Below, in pieces: positions 1 to 9,995 of a DNA stretch of 64,000 nucleotides. Made by a program: the position numbers and the translations under genes. The DNA is from Hemicordylus capensis (taxonomy: Eukaryota > Chordata > Lepidosauria > Squamata > Cordylidae), in contig NC_069662.1 of NCBI RefSeq assembly GCF_027244095.1, positions 16,952,501 through 17,016,500 of the forward strand, given 5' to 3'. Numbering within the stretch: position 1 is the stretch's first letter; every line of letters starts with the position of its first letter. The notes under the pieces are model-generated. The model was not told the origin of the DNA, did no database searches, and saw nothing but the letters and a program-made list of their open reading frames with translations.

Positions 1-79
1 GGTGCTTGGCTTTCTAGAGGGAGGGGCCTATTGCAGGATCTGGAACTCATCTTGTGGTCTCTTGGTCTTCCGGGGACAG

Positions 80-2726
80 GTATTACCGTAACACTCATGG
101 TGTCATCATCGTGTATGATGTGACAAACCCCGAGTCTTTTGTTAATGTCAAGCGCTGGTTACACGAGATTGGGCAGAACTGTGACACCGTCTGCAAGATT
201 TTAGGTGAGTGACTTACAGACTCAACCCTGCTACCCCACCTCCTTGGTCTTCTGGAATTTAGCAGCCCTGACTTCCAGACTCAGAATTCTGCTGCTGTCA
301 TGGCACACTGGAACCCAGTCAACACTGGCATCCCCAGATAGGGTTGGGAAAGACCTTTATCTGAAATCCTGGATTGGCTGAAGCCGATCAGCAAAGATGA
401 TACTGACTTAGGTAGGCGAATGGTCTGACTTGGTAAAAAGTGGCTGCATCTCTTCAGAGGACTTTACTCATATGCAGTAATGCAAATCCTTGGTGAAATG
501 TTGTTCACCTTAAGATGAGAAAGGCATATCCCAGGAAGCCTTGTGGCATGCTGATTGCATAATGACCAAAAAAATTTGTTTTTTTGTTTCAAAATTGAGC
601 TTACTTGGTACCAGTGTCCTCTCTAATTTTTTTCATCTGTGTGCTGAACGAGTTTTGTTCTGGGTGGCAGTATCAAGGCAATGTGTGCGCACATGCATTC
701 AGAGTGGGGCCTTCCCGATTCAACCTGAGCGGGATCTAAAACTTACTGAGCGGACATCAAAAAACTTGTGAGCACACGCATGTGCGCATGCCTTAGAGGG
801 AACACTGCTTGGTACCTTCTGGTTACTTGCAGTTCCTGGGGTGGGGCGGAATAAGCTTTAAGAGCACCAACTGTATATACAAATTCCTGATGTGTTCCAA
901 ACCCAAGTAAGTTTTCAAAGGAAAACTGCTTCAGAACCTACCAAGTCAAGATAATGCAACTGCTCTAACAGATCACAGAACCATTCACTTACTGCCTTGA
1001 CAAGATTACTTGTAAATCGGTTTTCCCTTTGGGTTGAAACATGCTATTGGTACTCCTGAAATATTTTCCCCTGTAACCCTTCTTTTTGGATCCCTTTAAT
1101 CCTTCTAAATGAGCAAAGAGGCACCTTTTAAAAGTTGTGTTTCTCTTTATTTAGCAAGGAGAACTGGCCCTATCCATCCCGGCACAGCATCCCTCCAGTA
1201 GCTGTTGCTGGTGTCTATCTTTTGTTTCTTTTTTAGATAGTGAGCCCTTTGGGGACAGGGATCCATTTTATTATAATATCTATGTAAAGTGACTTTGGGA
1301 ACGTTTGTTGAGAAGTGGTTTATAAATGTGCGTATTCATAGTCTACTTCTAACTTCTCTCTTCTCCTCCCTGTCCTCAAACTCTCAGTGGGTAACAAATG
1401 TGAAGATCCATCACGGAAGCAAGTGGAAACAGCCGATGCGCGGCGGTTCAGTGAGCAGATGGGAGTGCGGCTCTTTGAGACCAGCGCAAAAGAGAACGTC
1501 AATGTTGAAGAGGTATTGGACCAAGTGGTTGTGCCAGGCAAACGGGAAGGGTCATTAGTAGTTTATTTAGCACCATCTAAAGCCCTCTTCAGACATTATG
1601 TTTTACATGTATCCTGGTATCTGTACATATTTGTGTGAGTGACTGCAAGTGTACATCTTGAAAGTGAACCTGGGTACAGATCCCCTCAAGCACAGGGTAC
1701 AGAAAGGAAGTGTACTCATGTATGTATGTTGAATATAACGTACATAGGGCTTACGTTTATGGCTATTCTAGAACGCAAAAGAACAAGTCCCTGTACGGAG
1801 GGCCTTATAACACAGGGGAGGTAACAGAAGAGAGGGAAATGGAAGCAGCAAAAAAGAGAGGAAAGAGATGTGTTTCTGTTACGTATATTTGGGTTGGTAC
1901 AGTAGAGCATGAGGTCTAGAGGGTTGTGCCAGAGGTTTTACAGAAAAGGTAGGCGTTAGGAACATAGAAGTTGCCTTCTGCCAAGTCAGACGATTGGTTC
2001 ATCTAGCCAGTATTGTCTACACTGACTTGCAGTGGCTCTCCAACATCTCAGGCGTTGGAGATGTCAGGAATGGATCTGGGACCACCTTCATGCAGAAGCT
2101 CTTCCACTGAGCTATGGCCCCATCCCCTTACAGGGATATCTTAGAGCAGTATTCACATGTAGTTGCCCATCCACATGCAAACCAGGGTGGACCTGGTTAG
2201 CAAAGGGAACAATTCATGCTTGTTACCACAAGACAGCTTTTTTCCTTGAGCACCGAAGAGTGATTCCAAGTTAGTGAGGATGATGGCAACGTGGAGGTAT
2301 CCTGGAAGAGTCTTAGGCATAAGGGGCAATAAGGGCAGAAGACCTCCAGACAGCTGGAGCTGAATGTCACAGGCAAGAATTTATTGGGGATTTAGAAGCA
2401 GAGAGATGGGTGGGGGAAGGCCATGGACTGCTCTGACAGCAGAGATGAGAGGCATGTGCAGGATTTGGGAGGCCCATTGATATGGGAAAGCGCCTGGTGT
2501 CTGAAGAGGAGGATATCTGGGTGACTGTCTGAGGGGAGAGAGAACTTGCTGGGAGATCCAAGGTTCAGCCCCTCTTGTCTTGCCTTTTCCTCTCCAGATG
2601 TTCAATGCCATCACAGCCATGGTGCTCCGAACCAAACAAGAGAACCTGGCACGACTCCACCAGCAAAATGAGGTCGTCAAAATCAACAAGTCCAAAAAGA
2701 AACCATCTGTCAAGAAATGCTGCTGA
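80..2726 (+). CDS. RAB35-like: RAB35-like small GTPase, 3' three coding exons (5' partial)
   Basis: Seen: three exons with correct acceptors, donors and phases at 80-204, 1388-1512 and 2598-2726 (stop TGA 2724-2726). Together they encode the C-terminal ~125 residues of a Rab. The peptide starts at [20 protein letters not shown] and continues through the G4 region (GNKCEDP), the G5 motif ([12 protein letters not shown]), a basic hypervariable tail and the di-cysteine terminus KKCC for double geranylgeranylation. Family knowledge: the sequence is closest to RAB35, a plasma-membrane/recycling-endosome GTPase; RAB35 shares the [12 protein letters not shown] and [17 protein letters not shown] blocks, while RAB1 diverges. 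Earlier exons (P-loop, switch I) lie left of the window. Odd: G4 reads NKCE where Rabs have NKxD, and the tail differs from human RAB35. Human RAB35 is not part of the 16p13.3 cluster, so a RAB35 paralogue is inferred rather than the orthologue. Confidence 0.88.
325..455 (+). repeat. SINE body fragment
   Basis: CTGGCATCCCCAGATAGGGT through GAATGGTCTGACTTGGTA matches the shared SINE body. The head is missing. It lies in an intron of the RAB35-like gene. Confidence 0.6.
612..807. mobile_element. 196-bp hAT MITE with perfect target duplication
   Basis: The element begins CAGTGTCCTCTCTAA and ends TTAGAGGGAACACTG (inverted termini). It is flanked by CTTGGTAC at 604-611 and 808-815. It has the same length and internal sequence as the copy at 26624-26819, and lies in an intron of the RAB35-like gene. 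Confidence 0.92.
1108..1332 (+). mobile_element. L2-type LINE 3' end
   Basis: Contains TTCTCTTTATTTAGCAAGGAG, GTTGCTGGTGTCTATCTTTT and GTGAGCCCTTTGGGGACAGG. The last resembles the L2 3' end known in amniotes. The copy ends ~55 bp before the exon at 1388. Confidence 0.7.
1581..1751. mobile_element. MITE with AGCCCTxTTCAGACATTATG termini
   Basis: Begins AGCCCTCTTCAGACATTATG and ends with the approximate complement ATATAACGTACATAGGGCTT. Other copies are at 28942-29197, 40001-40207, 46304-46515 and 57516-57818. The superfamily was not determined. Confidence 0.65.
1960..2240 (-). repeat. Composite 5S/tRNA-headed SINE
   Basis: On the minus strand: a 5S head (GTCTTGTGGTAACAAGCATG, then a match to the 5S control region), next a tRNA-like unit (CATAGCTCAGTGGAAGAGC), then the body ending near GGCAACTTCTATGTTCC. 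It lies in the last intron of the RAB35-like gene. Confidence 0.75.
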
Positions 2727-3960
2727 AGGGATAACCTCTGCATTCTCTTCTCCCACCCCACATTCCAACAAGGACTGGACTGAGTGGGGGCAGGGATGTG
2801 TGCTAAAAAAAGCAGCCATGTGTGGGAATCTTTGTGGGAGGGGCACAAGAGTCTGTGTGGATGCTGACAACACTGGAATTGTGCTCCCTGCCCCCCCCCC
2901 CGCCCTTAGGGAGGTAATGTTACTGGGATGGAGCATCCATGTAAGCACTGAAATCCCTCTTCACTTTTGGCAGGGTGGGGGAAGGGCTGCATTTGCAAAA
3001 ATGGGGGCTGGGTAGATTGAAGAACATTGAGCATTAAACTCTTCTGCTGAAACAAATTGTAACAAGGTGATGAGTAGGATGGGGACACAGATGAGTTGGG
3101 GAGGTATAGTCTGTTCCCAACATTTGCAGTTCTGCCTTGAAACTTTTCATTTGTTACTTTTACACATACACACATATATATACACCCACCTATGTGGCCA
3201 CTGCAGTGCAGTCCAAATATAAAAATGTTGGTTGCTCTAGGAACAGCAGTGGTGGGGGAAATGGTGGGCATTAACTTCTTGGAGAGTACCCTACTCTGTA
3301 ACTACACTCTGACATATATGTTGAAGTGGGGGAAATCTTGAGGAACAAGTCATAGCAATACATTTAGCAATTGTTTGAATTGCCCGTTTTCTTAACTCTT
3401 TAGGCTTGGTTGGAATTCAGTCTTTAGATGTGGCTTAGAAACCAGGATGTATTCCTTTCCTGCCAGAATCTGGAATAGGATCATTCATCTTTGTTGCTGC
3501 TGTAAACCCCAGGTCTCTGAGAGAACAGCTATATATGTTCACCTCCAAATAGGATTGGGGCTATAAAAAGTAATTTTTGATAACCTCCCTACCCCATATC
3601 TGAAATTGTGATTGGGGTGCCATTCTATCTGCCCAGTCTCCCTCTTGAAACTGAGGAACTAATTGGATGTGTGTGTGTGTGTCGGGGGATGGGGTGGGGT
3701 GGGGAGGCAATAATCCAAACTAGACTATATCTGAATATCTGGAGCTGGTAGATGATCTCCACTCTACAACCCACAACTTGAGTGGGGCATAACGGTGAAA
3801 TCTCATCTACCCCTCCCTCTTTCTTTAACTGCAAGGATCCTGACTGTGCAATATGTTTGCTCTATGAATTATTTTATATACACAAATGTATATAATTAAA
3901 ACATCCTTGTTTTAACCCACTGCTAATGGCATTAAACTCATTAAGGAGACACCACTATTC

Positions 3961-3966
3961 AATAAA
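3961..3966 (+). terminator. Polyadenylation signal of the RAB35-like gene
   Basis: AATAAA lies about 1.2 kb after the RAB35-like stop codon, following an A/T-rich stretch. The interval 2727-3985 is therefore the likely 3' UTR. It holds no other gene that I can see, only a (TG)n/G-rich tract near 3667-3706 and a C-run at 2890-2902. An earlier ATTAAA near 3034 could give a shorter form. Confidence 0.6.
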
Positions 3967-3998
3967 GAACATTTAGATATGAAATCACCTCTGCTGCT

Positions 3999-4004
3999 TT
4001 TATT
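3999..4004 (-). terminator. Polyadenylation signal candidate of HCFC1R1
   Basis: AATAAA on the minus strand (TTTATT on plus), about 580 bp downstream of the HCFC1R1 stop. It lies only ~35 bp from the RAB35-like signal on the other strand, so the two 3' ends would meet or overlap. Whether HCFC1R1 uses this signal or a nearer one cannot be told from sequence alone. Confidence 0.45.
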
Positions 4005-4587
4005 TCCTCCCAAGACTGACCGCTGCCACTCTTAGGTGCTTGCTGAAGGAAAAACTGGTCATGATGCTGTTTCTTAAAGCCATTTGAAACAGCACTTGGC
4101 TATCGGCTACATGGACCAAAAGCTTGGATGACTTTTTTTGAGTAAAAGGATCACAAGGGGGAAAATACAGCTTTTACTCCGTTGGATGGAAGTTAACATC
4201 TGACTGCTGTGATAAGGATTTTTTCCACTATAAAAGAGGTTAGAAAGTCATTCTGAAATTGAAAATTTAAAAATACCTATTGCAAGTTAAGTTCTAGCAC
4301 CTTCTGACACCACCCTCACACTTCCTAGTAGTATTGGCTAGATTCCTACTGGAAGAGAAAATAGCAATAGAGGACAATGTAAAGCATAATGCAACTGTTT
4401 CAATGTGTGCAACTAGTAATGGAGAGAGGATCAGATTATTGCAATCAGCTGAAAACATTAGGTATCCCAATCCTGGTGTGAAATGCAACAGGTTGGATAA
4501 GTGGTGCCATATGCTGAGAGTCAGATAGGCCAGCTGGAGAGAAATGAGTCTGGCTTCAAAAGGAAGCCGAACAGGAGAGGCAAAAGC

Positions 4588-6945
4588 TCATATTTCCATT
4601 TCCTCTTGTGTCAGCCCTACATCCTGCTGAGGCTGTGTGGAAGGACTCAGGGAAGATGGGACAGCCATCAGTGTCCGGATGGTGTGCAGGACTGAGTTGC
4701 CAGGTGGGCTCCAGAGGACAACTTCTGTGCAAGGGTTCCTGTGAAAAGAGAGGACGGTAGTCATGAATTTGATCCATTTGCTTGTTTGTTTTTCCTCCCA
4801 AATTCCATGTTGTACTTACAGAGAGAGAAACGTCTCTTCAGGTACAAGACTGACCCCTCCGAGTACTTCCTGTAAGTGGGAAGGATGTGTCAGCATGGGG
4901 CAATCTGCCATAAGGAATTCCCCATCCACAATGACACTGTTGAGCTCATTCTCCTCATCTGTTGAACCTGTTTCTTCAGTTGTTCCATCTTGAGACAGCC
5001 TGAGAGCGAGAGAGAGAGAGATCCCACAAAAGAAGCTTCAGTACTCAGTTTGCCTGATTGTGGATGCGTAAGCACAAGGCCATTGAGTCCCCACTACCTC
5101 CGCTGCAGTTCTTTCAGCCGCAGGTACGCCTCTTGCCATGTGGAGTCTTCATCCTGGATAGGGAAGCCATTGGAACCGTAGATGTGGTCATTGTCCAGAC
5201 TGAGAGAATTGAAGCGGGCAGCCATCTTGTCCTCTGAAAGGAAATGTTTGGAGCTGGGTTCCCTGTTGAGGTAGAGAAAGTGGTGGCAATTAATGCTCTG
5301 TACAGCTGCACTGCTCCTGCAGAGCACCAATTCATACCAAATACAGTTCTCTGAATAGGCTTGGAACACAGACCATCATGCACTGCAGCATATTACTGTG
5401 AACATAACGCTTTCTGCAATGCAGTGCGGCACATCGTGTCTCTTATAGCACTTACATTTATATACCGCTTTATAGCCGAAGCTCTCTAAGCGGTTTACAA
5501 TGATTTAGCATATTGCCCCCAACATTCTGGGTACTCATTTTACCGACCTCGGAAGGATGGAAGGCTGAGTCAACCTTGAGCCCCTGGTCAGGATCGAACT
5601 TGTAACCTTCTGGTTACAGGGCGGCAGTTTTACCACTGCGCCACTAGGGGCTCTTATGTAGATCTGTTAAGCCATGAAGGGAATTTTCATTTTGAAAATC
5701 CAGCCCTCCAGCATTTGATGCCCCCAGATTACAAAAGCATGGAACATAGGAAGTTGCCTTATACTGGGCCAGACCATTGGCCCATCTAGCTCAGCATTGT
5801 CTGCACTGCCTGGCAGTGGCTCTCCCAGGTTTCAGGCAGGGGTCTTTCCCAGCCCTACCTGTAGATGTTGCCAGGGATTGAACCTGGGACCTTCTGCATG
5901 CAGATGCTCTTCCACTGAGCTATGGCCCCATCCCCCAAGGGAAATGTCTTACAGTGCTCACATGTTGTCACCCATCCAAGTGGATCCTGCTTAGCAAAGG
6001 GTACAATTCGTGTGTTCTACCACAAGACCAGTTCTCCCGCCCCTGCTCACAGAATAGCCGTGAGCAAGCTATAATACAAAAATGTGTACTGAACCATTAG
6101 GTCACAAACTGTACAATTTCCCCTCAGAGCTCACATTTTTATTTAGGGCAGACTCTTAAAAGTCCGCACAGACACTGGGGAAATTATCAAATCCAATTCC
6201 AAAAACAGAGGGATTAGATTTTGCCAGCCAAAATGTACCAATGGAAAGTAATTTACAAATCCATTACATACAACTGCAACCTTTTATACACAATGAGAAA
6301 ACAAGGTACAAAGATGCATTAGGCCGCTCGTGTCAAGAGGCTCCCATCATGCACTGCACTAGCTCACGCCCCAGACACCACCTGAGACATTTCCTCACCT
6401 TCCCCCGCACTTACTGATCTCCGCTCTCCAGGTGGCGTTTGATAGCGATGGATCTTGCTCGGCAGCTAAAACAACAAAAATCCTACCGATATAAATTTCA
6501 GATACAATTATAACAGGCTCTCTCCTCCCCATTACATTCCCTAAGCCATGGCTTTGCTAGGCCATCCCTTCTGCTCCTTGGTTTCTACATTTGCCTCCTC
6601 CTTTCCCACAACGTTATGTTGCATTTTCTCTCCCACCCCATAGCTCTAGTCACAATTCTATGCTGTGCTACAAAATTGTGTATGTAACCTATTTAGTCCA
6701 CAATCTGACCATTTGCCTCGGCCTTTCCCCAATAAAAACTCAACAAGTACTTACCGGGCTCGCTGCACACCAGCGAAGTTCACCAATCTTTGGCCCTGCC
6801 TTATCCATGGTATTCTGTGGGGCACCGACTGCCAGCTGGAGGATATTGTGTGGTTCCAACCCATGCTCCCCGAAAGAAGAGAGCCATGAAGAGACTGGCC
6901 AGAGGGAATTGCTATCTGTGGCTGCTGGCAGGTTGTGGGATCCAT
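4588..6945 (-). CDS. HCFC1R1: HCFC1R1 (HCF-1 beta-propeller interacting protein, HPIP)
   Basis: Seen: five phase-consistent coding exons in transcript order: 6945-6755 (ATG 6945-6943), 6465-6415, 5262-5098, 4999-4820 and 4738-4588 (stop TGA). They give 738 nt, 245 aa. Residues ~70-109 match human HCFC1R1 closely: AIKRHLE..EPSSKHFLSEDKMAARFNSLSLDNDHIY. The core is the HCF-binding motif (D/E)HxY, here DHIY at about residues 106-109. The last exon (NPCTEVVLWSPPGNSV) matches the human SPCSELLLWRYPGS segment. Family knowledge: the protein binds the HCF-1 kelch/beta-propeller and promotes its CRM1-dependent nuclear export. Odd: it is much longer than the 138-aa human protein because of a larger N-terminal exon and an acidic exon (DGTTEETGSTDEENE). 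The ATG sits directly after the splice acceptor, so a non-coding first exon in the 9.1-9.6 kb CpG island is inferred. It is head-to-head with THOC6. Confidence 0.9.
5443..5653 (-). repeat. tRNA-derived SINE, Sauria type, in HCFC1R1 intron
   Basis: Read on the minus strand it begins AGAGCCCCTAGTGGCGCAGT, a tRNA-like box A. A box B follows (GGTTACAAGTTCGATCC), and it ends with the AAACCGCTTAGAGAG...GCGGTATATAAATGTAAGTGCT tail region seen in squamate SINEs. It lies in the intron just upstream of the HCF-binding exon. Confidence 0.7.
5735..6040 (-). repeat. Composite 5S/tRNA-headed SINE
   Basis: On the minus strand a 5S-rRNA-like head (the TTAGC...CAGG region matching the 5S internal control region) is followed by a tRNA-like unit with box A (ATAGCTCAGTGGAAGAGCA) and box B (GGTTCAATCCC). 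The common SINE body comes next and ends GGCAACTTCCTATG. Another member at 1960-2235 has the same order. It lies in an HCFC1R1 intron. Confidence 0.7.
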
Positions 6946-7088
6946 CTGTGAGGACAAGTGTGAAGGAGGGTTAAACAGACCCAGTTCTCCAGTGCAGGCT
7001 CTGATCTTAACTGGTGGGTCACTTTGTCAGTGGAAGCACGCAGACTAATCATACTACCCTGTGCAACTGCCAGCCAAGATGGTCTAAG

Positions 7089-7222
7089 GCAGGGGTAGCA
7101 CACCTTGGCTTTCCAGATGTTGCTGAACTACAACTTCCATCATACCCAGCTACAATTTATTGTGACTGGGGATATGAGAGTTGTAGCTCAAAAACAGCTG
7201 GAGAGCCAAGGTTGCCTACTCC
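7089..7222. mobile_element. hAT-like foldback MITE
   Basis: An inverted-repeat element that starts CAGGGGTAGCACACCTTGGC and ends with the complement (GCCAAGGTTGCCTACTCCTG). The arms fold over the ACTACAACTTCCATCAT segment. The flanks GTCTAAGG and GTCTTGGA look like a decayed 8-bp target duplication, as expected of hAT. Confidence 0.65.
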
Positions 7223-7254
7223 TGGTCTTGGAGTTATTGTAGGCCTATATCCTG

Positions 7255-7935
7255 ACACAGGTGGGTCTTGGGGCACACATTATAGATTAACAGGATGGGG
7301 TTGGATGGGGACTTGGAGGTCTTCTCCTGCTCGGCGCAGGGCACAGCTACAGCATCCCCAACAGATGGCCATCCAGCCTCTGCTGAAAACCTCTAGAGGA
7401 GATCCGACCACTGTACAAGACAGACTGCTCCACTGTTGAACACTGTTCCACTCTTACAGTTAGGAAATCCTTCCTAACGTCCAAGCCTAAATCTGTCTCC
7501 TTGTAATTTCAACCCCCTGGTTCTAGTCCTGTCCTCAGGAACAGAGGACAAGTCCTCTCCTCCTCCTGTGTGACAGCCATTCAGATATTTGAATAACTCT
7601 CATCATCTTCATTGCCTTCCTCTGAACCTGTTTCAAGGTATCAATATCCTTATTAAAATAAAATGCCCCGAACCAGACACAGTATTCCAAATGAAGTCTG
7701 AGCTGCACAAGAGAGTGTGGAACTATCACTTCTTACATTATGGACACTATGCCTCTGTCAATACAGCTGAAGAATTCATTCACTTTTTTAGCAGTTGCAT
7801 CAAACTGCTTGCTCACGTTCAACTTGTGGTCCACTAAGATACCTAGGTCCTTTTCACATGTACTGCTGCCAAGCCAGGTCTCCTCCATCCTATACTGACC
7901 TGCATTTGAGCTTTCTTACCTAAACATAGGATTCT
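7255..7935 (-). mobile_element. CR1 LINE 3' fragment (broken)
   Basis: The minus strand at 7535-7729 encodes RLHLEYCVWF...DIDTLKQVQRKAMKMM, which is the C-terminal end of a CR1 reverse transcriptase. It is followed by CR1 3'-UTR sequence (CCTCTAGAGGTTTTCAGCAG region). The fragment is truncated at its 5' end and sits in the HCFC1R1 first intron. It is a dead copy. Confidence 0.8.
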
Positions 7936-8084
7936 AGATGAGACTAGCGGTTGTCTAGCCTCAGGGTCCACACTGACTTGTTTGCACAGAAACCCTTGTA
8001 TACTCAAAGGGACTTGGGAGTGTCTCTCAGGGTACATACCCAGTTCATGCATGTCACCGATCAGGCCTGCTGGATCTCACCATT

Positions 8085-8226
8085 ATTCTGTGTCAGGGCT
8101 ACACAACTTTTGCCTTCCAGATGTTTTTTGGACTACAACTCACATCATCCCGAGTGGCCAATAGTCAGGGATGACGGGAGTTGTAGTTCAGCGTCTGCAG
8201 GAGGGCCACAGTTGTACAGCCCTGCA
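8085..8226. mobile_element. hAT-like foldback MITE
   Basis: Starts CAGGGCTACACAACTTTTGC and ends with the inverted copy GTTGTACAGCCCTG. The arms contain GGACTACAACTCACATCATC. It belongs to the same broad palindromic family as 7089-7222, with a different terminal variant. Confidence 0.6.
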
Positions 8227-8339
8227 GTATGTGAACTGAGCACACCCAGGGCTCCTTTGGGGCTGAACCATTTAGAAAGCAAATGGGCTGTCTTTCAGTT
8301 AAGCTGGTCTGATATTTTATTAAGAACCTCAGGAATTCC

Positions 8340-8780
8340 CAGAACACAATTTGAAAATCACTATATTAGAGTAATGGCTCAGCATCTCCAATGGCTTCCT
8401 TTTGCTTTTTGAGTATAATTCAAGGCTTTGACCTTCAAAGATTAGATCTGTATATCAAAGAGGCTGCCTGCTCCCTCATCTTCCATTATGATCTCACCTT
8501 TCCTCTTAACAAAGTTCCAGCAAATATCTTCTGGAAACTACAGACCTTTTTATTAAAACTTTTTTCACCAGATAGAAGTAGTGGCGCTCTTTATAGCAGA
8601 TGACTGAAATACTGATGTTGACAACACACAAGTGTTGTTACTCACACTCTTCAAAAAAGCATTACCAAGGCAGGCTGAATATCCAAATACGCCAGCTACG
8701 CAGGCTTGCAAGAAGCACTAAGCTTGGTGTAGATTATAAGTCATTCAAGGATACTCTGGGATCCATCAGACCATCTTCTT
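8340..8780 (+). mobile_element. L2-clade LINE reverse-transcriptase remnant
   Basis: The plus strand reads MAQHLQWLPFAF...FKALTF with in-frame stops. This matches the L2 LINE motif SLHWLPVRFRI.FK.L.LTFKAL near the RT C-terminus. It is short and decayed, in the HCFC1R1 first intron or upstream of it. Confidence 0.5.
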
Positions 8781-9086
8781 GTATTGGGTTCAGTGGCAGA
8801 ATTTTTTTTTAAAAAAAACACTGCTCTGATTTGGAGCCCACTAAGCTTCAAGGGCTTGGGAGTCAATTAAAACATTGTCATACAAAGGTGAAATGGCTAC
8901 TTCTTGTCCAAAGGTTCCCCACCTATAAAGTTCACATATAGTTGCCATGATCTTAGTCCTGGCAGGCTATTTCAGGATAAGACAAGTTTGCCTTGACCTT
9001 AATTGTGCTGGCTAATCCAACACCCCCCCACATAGTGTCAAAGAAGTGGGATCCCAACAGGCTTTGCGTCCATTTAGGGCAACTAA

Positions 9087-9640
9087 AGGAGCTCCCATGA
9101 TGCCCTGCGGCAGCCATCTTAAAGAGAGCAGACTCCCAAAATGCTTTGCGCTAGTTGATGTCCTGCCGCAACTCGGTGGGCGTATCTAATATACAGGAAA
9201 GGGTGTGGCTATCTGTTAAATCGCGCTGGGCGCCTATTGAGTTCTTTGCACGTGCGTGCCGCTGCGGCAGAAGCCACGCAACGGCAGTAACGGTTAGTTG
9301 AGGCGCGCGCGCGCAAGGGGGTGGTAGTATTCGAACGCGGAGCGCGAGACACAGTGTGCACATGCGCGATAACGGATCGGCTGCGGAATATTGGTTTTGT
9401 TTTTCTTACCGTCAGGAGAATATTTCTCACGCCCTTCCCCACTATAGTTCCGGGATTTTTCCGCCCCTGCCTTGACAGCCGACGGGGTGCGTACCGCAAA
9501 ACATTTTGTGTCACGTGATAGAAGGGTGTCGCTACCCCGAGGTGTGCCGGAACATGCAGTCTCTTTTCCGGCGCATCTCTGCGGTCTCGCGCGCGAAGAC
9601 TCTGCAAATCCCGTCATGCCTTGCGCTGTGCTGTCGCTCT
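9087..9640. promoter_or_regulatory. CpG-rich bidirectional promoter of HCFC1R1 and THOC6
   Basis: This is the only CpG-rich stretch between the two divergent genes; a GCGCGCGCGC run sits at about 9303-9314. It carries three matches to the ZNF143/THAP11 core TCCCANNATGCNNTGCG: 9093-9109, 9134-9150 and 9609-9625 (the last with one mismatch). It also has a YY1-type GCAGCCATCTT at 9110-9120, E-boxes CACGTG at 9249-9254 and 9512-9517 (the latter within TCACGTGA), and an NRF1-like CATGCGC at 9361. No TATA box is evident. Transcription starts cannot be placed from sequence alone. Confidence 0.7.
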
Positions 9641-9903
9641 AGTTTATTGTGGCCATAGAGAGAAAGAGAGAGCTGTAGAACCGCATGCCCCCTGGTGTCC
9701 GTCCTCTTGCTTGCTGGGCATTTCCAGTTTACTCGGAAGAAAAACACGCAGGATCTTCGCATGGAAATTCCCGGACATTCCGATGTTCAGTTGAACGCTG
9801 GTTTTTGGGTTGGGGAAAGTGTATTTGCTACAACATCATCCTGCAATAAACTTTAACTGGAAATGATGGGAGTCGAAGCCTAACGACAACTGGAGAATAG
9901 GGC

Positions 9904-9995
9904 TGCTCGACTTCGGCCTTCCTGCAACTCCCATAATCCCTGGCTACTAGCCCCCGTGACTGGGGATTCTGGGAGTTGTAGTCCAAAGAAAGGGG
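9904..9995. repeat. Foldback MITE fragment
   Basis: The inverted arms CTGCAACTCCCATAATCCC and GGGATTCTGGGAGTTGTAG are ~30 bp apart. This is the inner part of the palindromic hAT-like family. From here to 11179 (upstream/intron of THOC6) I see no gene or clear element. Confidence 0.5.

Noticed and set aside
9209-9617. Minus-strand ORFs of 107-132 aa
   Set aside because: They fall in the CpG-rich promoter; long frames there reflect GC content, and the peptides are Arg-rich with no homology that I recognise.
9761-9800. Upstream THOC6 coding exon beginning ATG GAA ATT CCC
   Set aside because: No donor in the phase needed to join the exon at 11180; the resemblance to the human N-terminus is only the first two residues.
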